Assembly (NCBI GenBank): GCA_963920665.1
Contig: OY987265.1
Location: forward strand, 44,087,001 to 44,151,000
Length of the DNA stretch: 64,000 nucleotides
From: Straminergon stramineum
Taxonomy: Eukaryota > Streptophyta > Bryopsida > Hypnales > Calliergonaceae
Direction: 5' to 3'
Shown: piece by piece, positions 13,386-24,316 of the stretch
Layout: the number at the start of each line of letters is the position of its first letter
Numbering within the stretch: the stretch's first letter is position 1
Translations under genes and position numbers: made by a program
Notes under the pieces: model-generated
What the model was told of the DNA's origin: nothing
The model's input: only the letters and a program-made list of their open reading frames with translations
Databases searched by the model: none

Positions 13386-13835
13386 TCAATGTCGACGACC
13401 ATGATATCTACGACGTCTATGGTGTCTACGTCGACTATGTCTTCGGCGTCGACGATGGCTATGTCGTCTTTGACTACGACGACGTTTATGATGGCGACGT
13501 CTTCGCGAATGGCGTCTACGATGACGTTGTACTCTAGAAGCACCATGATGAAGACGACGACGGCGACGACTAGGGACTCCTTCCTCTTCTTCTGGATTGC
13601 CTCTTGCCAACTTATAAATTCCTCCATTCTTCTCAATTTTGCCCTTTTCTACCAATCCTTTCAAAGTGGATGTTAACATCTTATTCTTGATTGCATCAAC
13701 TTTGCCACTTGAGCTCTTTAGTTCTAAGCGTTTGCGTATTTGTGCCAAGCTTGCTCCTTGTCTTTGCTTCAAAACCATAAGGGTGTTTTGAAGCACAGAT
13801 GCCTTGGAATGCCAAGGTTGTTTCATTTTTGACAT
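13386..13835 (-). CDS. Linker-histone-like domain with Arg/His-rich protamine-like tail
   Basis: Single-exon frame of 149 residues starting at an ATG at 13833-13835. Residues about 10-77 (SKASVLQNTLMVLKQRQGAS through EKNGGIYKLARGN) look like the winged-helix globular domain of H1/H5 histones: a basic helix region, a GAS loop and a final beta-strand of the NGGIYKL type. A short acidic linker (PEEEEG, 81-86) follows. Residues 90-149 are extremely basic: I count 33 Arg and 13 His in 60. Arg is written with CGT, CGC, CGA and AGA, which suggests selection at the protein level rather than one drifting trinucleotide. Lys/Ala-rich tails are usual for plant H1; an Arg-rich tail on an H1 core is what bryophyte sperm protamines are made from. 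Nuclear chromatin-compacting role is inference. The tail DNA is a GAC/GTC-like repeat that is also open in other frames, so a frameshifted ordinary H1 relic remains possible. Confidence 0.55.
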   Translation of the reverse strand: MSKMKQPWHSKASVLQNTLMVLKQRQGASLAQIRKRLELKSSSGKVDAIKNKMLTSTLKGLVEKGKIEKNGGIYKLARGNPEEEEGVPSRRRRRLHHGASRVQRHRRRHSRRRRHHKRRRSQRRHSHRRRRRHSRRRHHRRRRYHGRRH

Positions 13836-15153
13836 TTCTAGAGAATTTATCTTTATTTATTTAAAATAATGCATAGATAGAGCTCTATAATAGACTACTT
13901 TAGCAATGAAGTGAAAATGATAGAAGTGAAGAAGAAGAAGAAAATAATCGATTCAATTGAAGCGATGCTATCCTTTAAGACATTTATTCTATTGGATATT
14001 CAAAACCATTTACACACCTTTTCCATTAAAAGACACTAAATTGCGTCCCTTCCTCTCTTGACTTTTCATCTCATTTCCATATTTTTGTCTATTCATGTCA
14101 TTTGAAACCTCACCAAAATATATATACTAAAAGTAACATCTTGAAATTATATATAATATTATCTAAGAATTTAAATAAATACCCTAAGACTATTTCATAC
14201 ACTAATAACCCTCAAATTACTTGAAGAGGCACCAAAGATTGGTTGCATTCATGACCACCAAACATAAGCATAGATTAGAAATCATATGTGGCTTATCATC
14301 AATGAAATAAATCCCATCTTTTACAACTTACATAGATTTGACACCAATGACAAAAAGTTCTTGTGTAGAAGTAAAATTATGAGAAGATTCATAATTTTGT
14401 CTTTTCTTCTTCCACTCCACTTATTGTTCTTTTACATCAATCTTGATGTTAGTCCTTTTATAAAACATCTTTTGTATAGCCATAGTCAACCAATATAATG
14501 CCAACTAAAATTTTATATTTGTATAGAATTGAAAGATTTCAATACAAAATTTTGGATTAGGAAAATACTATTACTATATCTAAAGAATTTTTCTTAAATC
14601 TTGTAATAAGTAAATCATGAAAAATTCTTACAAAAAGAAAAAAAATCTTTTCATCTTGTCACTAAAATGAGAGTAGTGTTTGTAAGAAAAAAAAGAATGG
14701 GACAATGTTTGTCATCTCCTTGAACTCTTTGGATTTATCTTTTTCAAGGCAGATTTGACCATTTCGAGATGGGCAAGAATCATATTGGTTGACTCACCTT
14801 TTAGTCCATGCCCCAACCAACCAACCTCCCCAAAAATCGGCTGTAAACTACACTAAACTACTTAACTTTGAAAAATTCCACAATGCAAAGTTTAACTTGG
14901 AATTTGATGAAACCACCTCCATTGGATTCATAACGCAATCCCTTTTTTTAGGAATTATTTTTTAGTTTTCAAAAAATTCAAAATTTGAGAACGGGCAACT
15001 CAAAATAGAGGGAAAGCGACCAGAAAATGGTCGCTTGGGTCATTCGGGGTAAATGTGAAGAATAATTTACAATCGTTAAATCACAAAATCTTTATGCTAA
15101 TTCGGTGCATGACATTGTAATGGATGTCCATTATATTAATATATAAACTAGTT
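13836..15153. other. Intergenic between H1-like gene and secreted-protein gene
   Basis: No coding region recognised. A possible TTAA-type right terminus (TTGGGTCATTCGGGG before TAAA, near 15040) with a nearby hairpin (GCGACCAGAAAATGGTCGC) resembles the subterminal hairpin of E2, but no confident left partner was found. Confidence 0.35.
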
Positions 15154-17553
15154 TCAGACTTGTCCCCCGGTTCCAACTTGATTGTTCTGGTTAATGATAC
15201 TTTGAATGCCTTTCTGGAGGAGTGCATCTGCTTTGAAATAGAGTGCTGAGAGTGAGTACTTTGTCACACTTTGTACATTCATCCATGATTTGAAACTCAA
15301 GCTGTTCTTATCTGTACCAGAATATGCTACATTAATCTGCAATCAAGCACCAACACATAAAAAAAAAAACTCATTATATTAGTTCATTGCTGCACCAGTA
15401 TCTATGATAAAGTCTGCAGTAATCCCCTCACTAACATGAAATCAGCGAAATCGGGTGTAACCCAACGGTTTACCAGTAAAAAAAGGAGGTGCTAGACTAC
15501 GGACGCAATTGGTAATGGCTCCAGAACTGACATGAGAATGGATAATTTTCCTTACAACTCACCCGAGTGAAACAAGCGTCAGGGTTGCTTGAGTTGAGTG
15601 AAGCGCAATCAGCAACAGAAGTCGCACAATTATAATCAAGACACAGCGAAGTGTTGTTTCCGCAATCGGCACAATCGTCATCTTTCCTGCTTACTCATCA
15701 ACAAGCACTCAAACTGAAAAAAAGTTGTAACGATGTACCCAAATGCATTCACATGCCACGTCATGCTTCAGCTTTGCAGGCACCAAGGCAGAAGATACTA
15801 AAATCGTTGCGGGCCTGATCCCCTCTTCTACTATACTGACCACTTTTTACCAACAACTAATCTACCGGTAGCACGAGTTGGACAAATTAGCAAGTGTGAA
15901 AGCATGACTTCGCTAAATGTCTACGACCATTCATCGTAGAATCGAAATGAGGTTGTCCACGGTTCCTTCAAAGGTGGTCTACAACTTCTCACTTCCAATG
16001 ATTGCATAAGAAATTCATACAGGTAAAGAGAATTTGACGTCAAAAGGCTCTTCCACCCAAAGATCTCTCCACATCTCTATAGCGAACCCCCCAAAAACAC
16101 ATTGACAAATATGTAAACATGCTTGCAGTGACGCAAATGGTATCATCTACCTTAATTGACTACCATATATAGAACAGAGGTTGAGCCTCTGGGTCCCATT
16201 CAATGCTATGGAGCTGATCGATATCGATCCCGGCTTGCAACATTAAAAGGGCTTATCCTTGAACATTTTCATCAAATTCAGGAAGGCAGAAACATACCAC
16301 GTGAGATTTCGCAGCACCCCCTGCTCAAATTCCATCACCAATAGCAAACCTCCAACTTTTCCCTGTATACTCAAGGTTGTCATTGACTTTAGGGTTTTCT
16401 TTTGGAGGTAAGTAGACAATCGAATTTGGGTGAGCAAATTGCAGAATATAGGATAGGTGGAGATCTACTAACAGCGGGGGTTGAGAAAGTTCTCGGCGCT
16501 GAAACGATGGTTTCATTATCTGTTGCAGAATTGTAGCCGGTGTAGACCAACAGACTTGCAGCAGCCGGAAACTGCGCATGCATCCAAATCCTGAGTCACA
16601 AGCGCTACAACAAAGCCCTGTCTTTCAACAAATGAAAATGTATTAGGTAGGGACACGCATAATTGTCACTGCCCCAAAATTGCCACCCTAAAATCTTAGA
16701 CAATGGATATTATAGCTTACGAGGATGTAAACCACCATAGTATCTGTTCATTTAGGTCACCCAACAACGACTTATGTTCTCTTTGTTGATTAAGAACCCA
16801 ATTCTTTTGCCATGAGAAACTAAAAAAAACAGGTCAGTCGATAATATGCTCAATGCAATAGTGGCGATTTGGGTGTCCCTACCTTAATTAAGATGTCCTC
16901 TAGGCATGGTCGCTACATCTACTGTGGCATAGAATTGAAAATTCATGGATGGCACATGTGAGGAGCGCACTGTAGTTGCGACATTCGTTAGGGTTTGGTT
17001 GTAGATTTGGAAGAGACTAAGCTGATCAACCATCGGCCGGAACACCGTGACCTGGGAACCAGCAAGAATGTTCTGCACACAATGACCACTCATCCCGGTT
17101 TAATACATAATTTGATCCAACACAATGGACATTAGTCAGCTTCATATGAACTTCGAATTAGGGTTAGGATTATATCACTCACAGACGCAGTGTTAGGACT
17201 GCAGGGTGAAAGCACATTGAGCTTGGGATCGGAGTTGTTGTACCACATGGTTCGATTTCCTCCCAATGCCACCGCAACTGTGATTGCATCCCCTAGAGCA
17301 ATGGGTTGCAGTGGAGCGCATGGACTCATTACCGGATTCGTGTCCGTCAAAGCAGCAGCAGGCTCCTGTCAATCAGTTCTCAAGTCCTCAGATTGCAAAG
17401 AAGGCTGAGTACGAACGTTTCCAAGAAGATGTGAAATGCTGGTTGTAGCACCATCCTCTGATTCAATTTGTGCATTAACTTGAATGTTGGTGAGAGTTTT
17501 ACCTGAAGAGCGATGAGAATCATCAGCATCAGGCTCGACGTTGCAACCAACAT
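15154..17553 (-). CDS. Secreted Cys-rich protein resembling plant Expp1-like family
   Basis: Predicted spliced gene of about 284 residues. Exons on the - strand: 17553-17503 (signal peptide MLVATSSLMLMILIALQ), 17365-17183 (NPVMSPCAPLQPIALGD, RTMWYNNSDPKLNVLSPC), 17072 to about 16923 (VTVFRPMVDQLSLFQIYNQT), 16571-16473 (LLVYTGYNSATDNETIVSAP), 16362-16298 (GKVGGLLLVMEFEQGVLRNL), 15686-15563 (KDDDCADCGNNTSLCLDYNC) and 15336-15154 (INVAYSGTDKNSLSFKSWMN, then TGA). Phases agree at every junction. The order signal peptide, PC-P motif, LVxEFxxGxLxNLxW, a CxDC cluster and a final SGTDKN-W motif is what I recall of the plant Expp1 family (Arabidopsis At3g44150-like), of unknown function. It is probably an apoplastic or anchored cell-surface protein. 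The end of exon 3 and the start of exon 4 are least certain. A stop lies in frame at the end of the third exon's open frame (near 16884), so the donor must precede it. Confidence 0.7.
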
Positions 17554-18065
17554 TGAAAATGGGCTTGAGCATGAGAATCGGATTTTTTCCTGGCGAATCA
17601 TCTGCCAACAGTAGTACTGTAACTCTGTATCCGCAGATCAAAGGTACGTGTAGCTGTTGTAGGCAGATCAAGTAAACTTTTCCTCTGCGAAATTTAATTC
17701 ATTCTTCAACTTGGCTGAACAGAGAGAAAAATTGCATGCCAAAAGGACCCGACTACGCTAACATCCACTCCAGTTCTACAATTGCAGATTTCTTCGTAAC
17801 GGCATCTTATTTCTGATAAACACTGAAATTTCTCAAAATTATATAAGTTAAAGAGTTCGTTAAACAGCACAGTAGGCTTCCTTCATAAAGAATTGCAAGT
17901 AACTTACCTGAGCTTGACGCAAACCGGTCATTCTGGGTTTAACCATAACATTATTTACCAATGAGGCAGGGGTCCCTTTGCGTCCTTGAAAAGGTGATCA
18001 CCACAGTGAAGAAAATTGTCTTTTATGGCTCCTCAGCCAACTCTAATCCTTGCATTAACCCTTAA

Positions 18066-18878
18066 CCCCTAAATGCCCAAGCCTTTTCAAGTGTGTTTTG
18101 ACTATGAAAAAAGAGCATTGACTTGTAGTTATCCTCAATGAAGCAAATTGTGTTTTTTTCCAAATCTAACCATAGAGATGCTAATAGAGCTTGTTTATTA
18201 GTATGCACACCAATTTTGAGTGCGAAATTTCCTAGGAGTTGTGAGATTATTCAAAGGGAAATATACATTTCCTATTTTTAGTACGTTGTCTTTGTCCACA
18301 ATGTTTCAAAAATTTGCATATAAATGTTTTTCAAGATTGGAGGTAACATGACCAACTTCAAATAGTGTTAGCACACTAAAATACACTTCCAAAAAACTTC
18401 ATTTCACATGAAAAGACATCAAACTCATTACACAATCCACCTTGCAATTGTTGAAATGTAATTTTTGTTTATCAGTAGAAATTGCAAATAGCTTCAAATA
18501 AACACTTGCATGTTGAAATTTTCAATGGTGAAAATCATGAAAAGACTTTAAACTTTTCATTGGGACCGTTCTCAAAGCAAATGGATAAGTACAATTTCTT
18601 AGATTTCAAATCAAATGAAATTGCCAAGCTCTGCATGAAGCTAGGAAATGAAGTAAAATTAGCAAGCTTTACAATACACTTTTAGTACACATATGCCTTT
18701 GAAGACCTCTCAATAATTGAATATGTACTTTTCTCAATGAAAAATGAAAATTTTCCATAGTTAACCCTCAAAACTGTCTGAAAAAAATTATAGACCGATC
18801 ACAGGAATTTAATTGCCCAAGCAGAAATGGCCCTGAAATTTCAGATCGACCACATATGGTTGATTGGGCAGTTAGGGG
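18066..18878. mobile_element. TTAA-flanked element E3 (class I)
   Basis: 813 bp, with TTAA at both 18062-18065 and 18879-18882. The left terminus is CCCCTAAATGCCCAAGCC; the right terminus is TTGGGCAGTTAGGGG, one mismatch in the inverted 15-mer. The interior is collinear with the element at 5817-6632. Near the right end GATCGACCACATATGG parallels GATCGACCATATATGG of the relative. No ORF. Confidence 0.85.
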
Positions 18879-18882
18879 TTAA

Positions 18883-19297
18883 GGTAGACTAGCCCATTTC
18901 TGCTAGCTTCCTATAACTGCCATCTTCTTTTTAGACCCATCTCCACGATAAAACTCACCCAAATCCATTCACCATTCTGACAATTTCAGCACATTAATTT
19001 CAACTTGGATAATGTGCCAAACTTTGATTGGTGGATACTCCAGTGCTAATAGGTAGATGTAATGACGGTTATAGGATTGGGATGGGACATTTATGACTCT
19101 AGTCTAGTCGCACTTTCATAATGTAGGGCAAACCACTTTAGAAATTCGAAGAAATTACAAATTTTATTGGAAAATTATAATTCCACTTGGATTTGATTTG
19201 TGAAACATGCGCACACCTCTGAAAAATATGTGCCCCTCCCAAAGTTGGTCCTACTGTACTCAAATTGTGAATCAGGGTGGTAATAGGTTGGTCTACC
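18883..19297. mobile_element. Short inverted-repeat element abutting E3
   Basis: 415 bp with termini GGTAGACTAGCCCATTTC and GTAATAGGTTGGTCTACC (14 of 17 paired), flanked by TTAA at 18879-18882, shared with E3, and TTAA at 19298-19301. The termini differ from the CCCCT family. It either shares the TTAA preference or is adjacent by chance. Confidence 0.45.
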
Positions 19298-19301
19298 TTA
19301 A

Positions 19302-22184
19302 TGTAGATTGGAATCTAACATATGTAGACCAAACGAACAGGACTCAATGAAGAAATCCTTGATAATTGTAGACCACATTCAAGTCCCAACCTATAGTTGG
19401 GGTTAACTCCATCCCAGGCATATAGGGAGGCAAAATATCTTGCTAGCATTGGGAGGACCATTGTTTGATCAAGCTAAAACATTCCATTGCAGGTCATATG
19501 ATCCATAGTGGACACCTAATGATCCTATGATGGGTTTTCAAGCCATAATCAATGTCTAACTTGACACCCATAGAATGATTAGTGACCTCATTAGGAGCAA
19601 CCTACTTTTTGAGTATAAGTCATTGTAGGAAGTGATTTTTTAGGGCCTTCCACATTAAAAATTATTATGGCCGCTTTAGGTGATTATGATGAGCATATTG
19701 GATACAATTTTTGGTGGTTACCAAGTAGCCTACTGACTCTTTTGCAAAAAATCACTTCAAAAATTCATAATAAATTCATACTTTGTCTAGAAAATATAAT
19801 TTCAATTGCTCTCACTATTTCTCAGACTTGTCTTCACACAATAAAAAATTTGAAAAATTTCAGCAATGGCATGAGGGAAAATTTCAAATTTTGACCACAA
19901 TGGGTTGCTTTACTTCATACAATGTTATGAACTCTCTGGATTCAAGAGCAAATTAGGTTTACCTCTGAAGGGTAAAAGGAAAAGGTTAAGCTTAGTCTAG
20001 ATGATTGGCAAAGATGAAGTGACTACGAAATGCATCAATCATCTAAGCCTCGTGGGCTTAAATGGCAAATTCCATCATTGATACCTCAATTGGGAGGTAG
20101 ACCCTACAAAAAACCAACACATTTATTTCCCTAATAAATTCTCAAAACCCCATACAACAAGGTCATTTGGTCCCCCACCATAGTTGGATGGAGTATGGTG
20201 GAAAACACCACACCAACTCCCAAGTTTCAACTCATGACCACCTCAAGCCAAAGCCGTAGTGCCTCTTCTTAAGGGTATATTTACTACTCCCTCATCCCAA
20301 GATGATCTTCCAGTTGAACAAAATGTTTGGAATTAAGGTTGAAAATAACATTATTACAAACCCTTTTAAGTTGTAAGTAGAGTTTGATGCACTCTTATCG
20401 TCCTGATATTTTAAGTTCTAGAGCCCTTATCAAAGTGGAATTTTTGAAGCTTTTGCAAAAAACATTAATGGACACTTCATTGTTGAATGTGAGGTCATCA
20501 TTTTGTACGTAGTTAGTATGGACCCATGACCATGTGTCGACCTCTATTCCACCTCCCCCAAAGGTCAAAGTTTCATCTCTTTCAATCAAGCAATACTCAA
20601 CAAGGTATAAAATAAAATAAAACGAATAAAGTTGATCCATTGAGTCGTTTCATATGTCTTTCAATGGGTTATTGCACAATTGTCCATAGGGAGAACAACA
20701 ATCCAAAATTATTTTGCTCGTGCCCAACAACACTAGCATGTGAGCCTAGAAATGAGAGCCTATGAGCCTTGAGCTAGGTGTAAGTAGATATTCTACAACT
20801 ATTGAAGGTGTTTATAACATACATACTTATAATATGAGTACCCTATAACCATGTAAGGTATTTGTAACATATGTATCTATAATATAAATGTACTATAACC
20901 ATGAAAGGTGCCTATAACATAGGTACCTAAAACATAGACATCTATAATATAATCAAGCACTTATTATATAAACATCCTATAATCATGGAAGGTGCTTATA
21001 ACATAGGTACTTACAACATAGACACCTATGATATGAACATCCTATAACCATAGAAGGCCCCTACAACATAGACATCTATAATTATAAACATCCTATAACT
21101 ATAGAAGGTACATAAAGTATAGGTATCAATAACATAGGAGCCTAGGCTCTAAAGCTCATGGTCTCAAGATCCTAAGCTCACAAGCTCGCGTACTAGCACC
21201 CATGGTTGGTGCCAAATAACAATCAGAAGTCAAATTTGATCAATTCAACAAATTACAATGTGCTACCAGAAGATCATTTGGGGACAAAAAAATCATATGA
21301 GAACCAAAACACCATTTCAAAATAGAGGGAGTATTTTGTTTACAAAGGGACATTACAAAGTATACAATAACCTTCATTATTATATTATAATGGTGCCAAA
21401 GCTTGAATGGTGATCTACTATCATTAAAATTATCTTAGCCCTATTGCCATTTGTTCTAATTAAAATAAATTAGTGAATGGACTCATTTTTTTAAGTATTG
21501 TAGCTTCCTAGCAACTTGGGAAGCTTTCTACCTAATTATTTATTAAAGTGCAAAAAATAGTTAGGTAGACCAAAAAATAATATATTAAAATTTATTTATT
21601 TATAAATGTAATTAAAAAAGTTAGGCATTCATACAATTTGTTCTTATAATTTTTAGATGGTTGATGCTACTTTCATCTAAAGTGGCCACATTTACTGAAA
21701 CCCTTGTCTTGATTTCCAGACCCTAAACACTCCACCTTGAGTGTCAAGGTTTCTTGTATACTGGAGATATATTTTTCTTGTGAAAGATTGTGTTTTAGAA
21801 TGGTCAAAATGATGAGGCAAAAAACTATGCAATGAATGTTTACAATTATTGACAAAAAAGAGATGCAAGAATATGTGGAATAAGTTGAATATCTATGAAC
21901 AAGGCAATCCTTAGAGAAAGAGAGATCATGTATATATATTAAGATCTTGTAGATACATTTTCGAGATTTCCCAATGCATCAAATAGTTTTTTGAATATCA
22001 TAGGCACGTGTTACAATTCTCTTAAAACTTTCTATATTTAAAGCAATGATCAAGTACCCTGTACAAAACAACTACCTAACCTTTCACCATCTTGGGACGA
22101 TCATACTTATATACCTAAGATTTTATAGAATCTTCATAATTTTAATAGAAAACTACACAAATTTATAACATTTCAATAATCCCC
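19302..22184. other. Intergenic, no gene seen apart from a minisatellite
   Basis: No convincing frame on either strand. The segment contains the tandem array at 20795-21135. Confidence 0.4.
20795..21135. repeat. Minisatellite of about 50-80 bp units
   Basis: Six imperfect units, each with a CTATAACCATGGAAGGTG-like core (around 20800, 20853, 20902, 20982, 21044 and 21100) followed by TATAACATAGGTACTTA-type sequence. Unit length is irregular. Confidence 0.7.
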
Positions 22185-22188
22185 TTCA

Positions 22189-22780
22189 CCCTGAATGATC
22201 CAAGTGACCATTTTTAAAATTGGGTGGTATAGTGCAATTTATGGCTCATTTTGGGGGGATGGGGGGCCATTTGGGCATAGACTAAAGAGTCAATCAACCA
22301 ATTCAATTATTTCTCTCTTCAAAAAGTTCTTATCCAAGGAGCTCAAAGAGAAGACAAATATACCTATTCTTTTTTACTTTAGAAACTCTATTCTCATTTC
22401 AATGACCATCATGCATTGCAAGCTCCACTATGAATTGAAAAATGCTTGAAATGTTGTGAAATTTTAGATAAGCATTTTCAGCTTTCTTGTTTTTCACTAA
22501 GTACAAAAGTTCATCATTTCAAATTACTCTCACTAAGATATGCTCTTGCAAATTGCATTGCCATGATTTTCCATTAATTCAAATAAAATTCAAACTGAAA
22601 TATCCATTAAAATGTGTGGTGAAATAATCTGAATTTTTTTGAGGTGCTCATTCTGAATGTGAAATTCATGATCAAATAATTACATTCTATCCGATCTCCC
22701 TCCAAATGAGCAAACAAATTATTCAAGTTTATGACAATTTGGGCCCATTTAGCAAGTACCTCCCCTTGGATCATTAGGGG
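22189..22780. mobile_element. TTAA-type element E4
   Basis: About 592 bp. The left terminus CCCTGAATGATCCAAG follows TTCA (22185-22188). The right terminus CTTGGATCATTAGGGG precedes TTTA (22781-22784). Inverted termini pair over about 15 bases with one mismatch or offset. No ORF. Confidence 0.65.
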
Positions 22781-23009
22781 TTTAAGACTAATGGAGTGAG
22801 GAATTTGTAGTTATGAAAAAATTTTACTCATCAATATATGGAACTTATATATGAAAGTGATGTGTTGCCTAACTAATCAAAGAAAATTTGAACATTCTTT
22901 ATGTTCAAAATTGCAAGAGGCTTTGTAGATAACAACTTCAAACAACAAATGATATAAATTGCACTATAATGCTCAATGCAATATTCTTGAATTTTCTTGA
23001 AATCCCTAT

Positions 23010-23964
23010 ACTAAATAGTGAAATTAGGTTGCCCCACACCAATTTCTTGACATTTGACACGAAGTAAATATTTATTTGTTATTGTACAAGGATGCACTAC
23101 TTTTGAATTCGATATTGTTGTAATTGTCACTCATAAACCTCTACATGTACAAATGGAAATATTTGTAACAATATTTCTTGACTTTGATGGCTTGTGTAGT
23201 AATTTTCTTGGGTAAGGCAACTTAACCCCTAAATGCGGCGATGTCCATTTTTTGGACAATGAACAGTTTGAAACACGAGTTTCATCCTCCTAACTACTTG
23301 GATGAAAGTTATTTTAATTTGTGAAGATATGTTATCAAGTTTTTGTCCTATCTAAGGGTTGGATTTGGTATTACTAGAGTTCATATTTTTCTAAAATTAC
23401 AAATGTGCAAGTATGTCAAGTAGTCAAACTGCATTGACTTTAGTTCTAAACATGGCTTTTTTTTAGGCAAAATTTCGCCAGATCTGTCAAAATTTGACCA
23501 GTGGGAATCTGTCCCTCCAAAATCTAGCCTGTGCAGTGAAGCCAGCATAGGGGACACTAGTCCAAAAAAGAGCCTTGGTTCTAAATTGGATTAGTGAAAA
23601 TGAAGTCATAGATAGGAAGAACACAAAAATTCAAAAAATCACCATGTGAAGAGAACCTCATTTCATAGCCATTCCAACAAATTTTACTCAAAATTTGATA
23701 ATATTTTGTTGGTAATCGAATTTTAAAGGAATTTTGGAATTTTTCTCTCAAAATTTATAAAAAAATATTGGTGATAGAATTGGTGAATCTAACCATATAG
23801 ATGGAATCTACAAATCATAATCTACAACTTTCATTTGTATATCAATTCCAAAATATGCTTCCAAATAGCACTTTATAGTGATTTCTCTCAAATCGTCAAT
23901 TCTGTAAATGAATCCGGACGTTCAGGGGTTAATTGTTGAGGCAACCTAATTTCACTATTTAGTG
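23010..23964. mobile_element. MITE family A copy 1, interrupted by element E5
   Basis: Terminal inverted repeats ACTAAATAGTGAAATTAGG and CCTAATTTCACTATTTAGT, continuing to TTGCC/GGCAA. Removing the nested element at 23226-23928 plus one TTAA leaves about 248 bp, matching the uninterrupted relative at 63499-63742 (244 bp) in opposite orientation along its whole length. Target duplication not identified. Confidence 0.85.
23226..23928. mobile_element. TTAA-flanked element E5 (class III), nested in a MITE
   Basis: 703 bp, TTAA on both sides (23222-23225, 23929-23932). Left terminus CCCCTAAATGCGGCGATGTCC, right terminus GGACGTTCAGGGG. The uninterrupted MITE at 63499-63742 has CTAA at the matching point, so TTAA behaves as the duplicated target. 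The interior (ACTTGGATGAAAGT and flanks) matches the element at 51938-52529. Confidence 0.85.
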
Positions 23965-24316
23965 TAGGTATAAGCATTTCCTGTGAAATTTATTTTTGAA
24001 CGCACAATTGAAAAGAACCCTAGTCGCCCAGTTCATTAAATAGTGCAAAATCATCAAATAAACAGGACGGCGAAGACGGCGGGGCGGGAGCGGCACTTGA
24101 AAATTGGAGGGAGATTCGAATTCCCGGGCCCCTTCGGAGACTGAGAACTCGAGGTGCCTGGCGCGGGGAACGGAACTGAAAGCCTTCAAGTCCACCACTT
24201 GGCAGCCCCTGAGTTCAGGCGTGTACCCCTCCTTTTCTGTTTCTCTTCCTGCCATTCTCTTTGCTTCTGCTGCTGCGTTGAGTTTTGAGTTCAGTTTTTT
24301 CAGAAATCTGTTCGTC

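Noticed and set aside
13379..13636. Asp/Val/Ile-rich minus-strand frame and Ser/Thr-rich plus frame
   Set aside because: They are alternative readings of the triplet-repeat DNA coding the Arg/His tail and have no folded domain attached.
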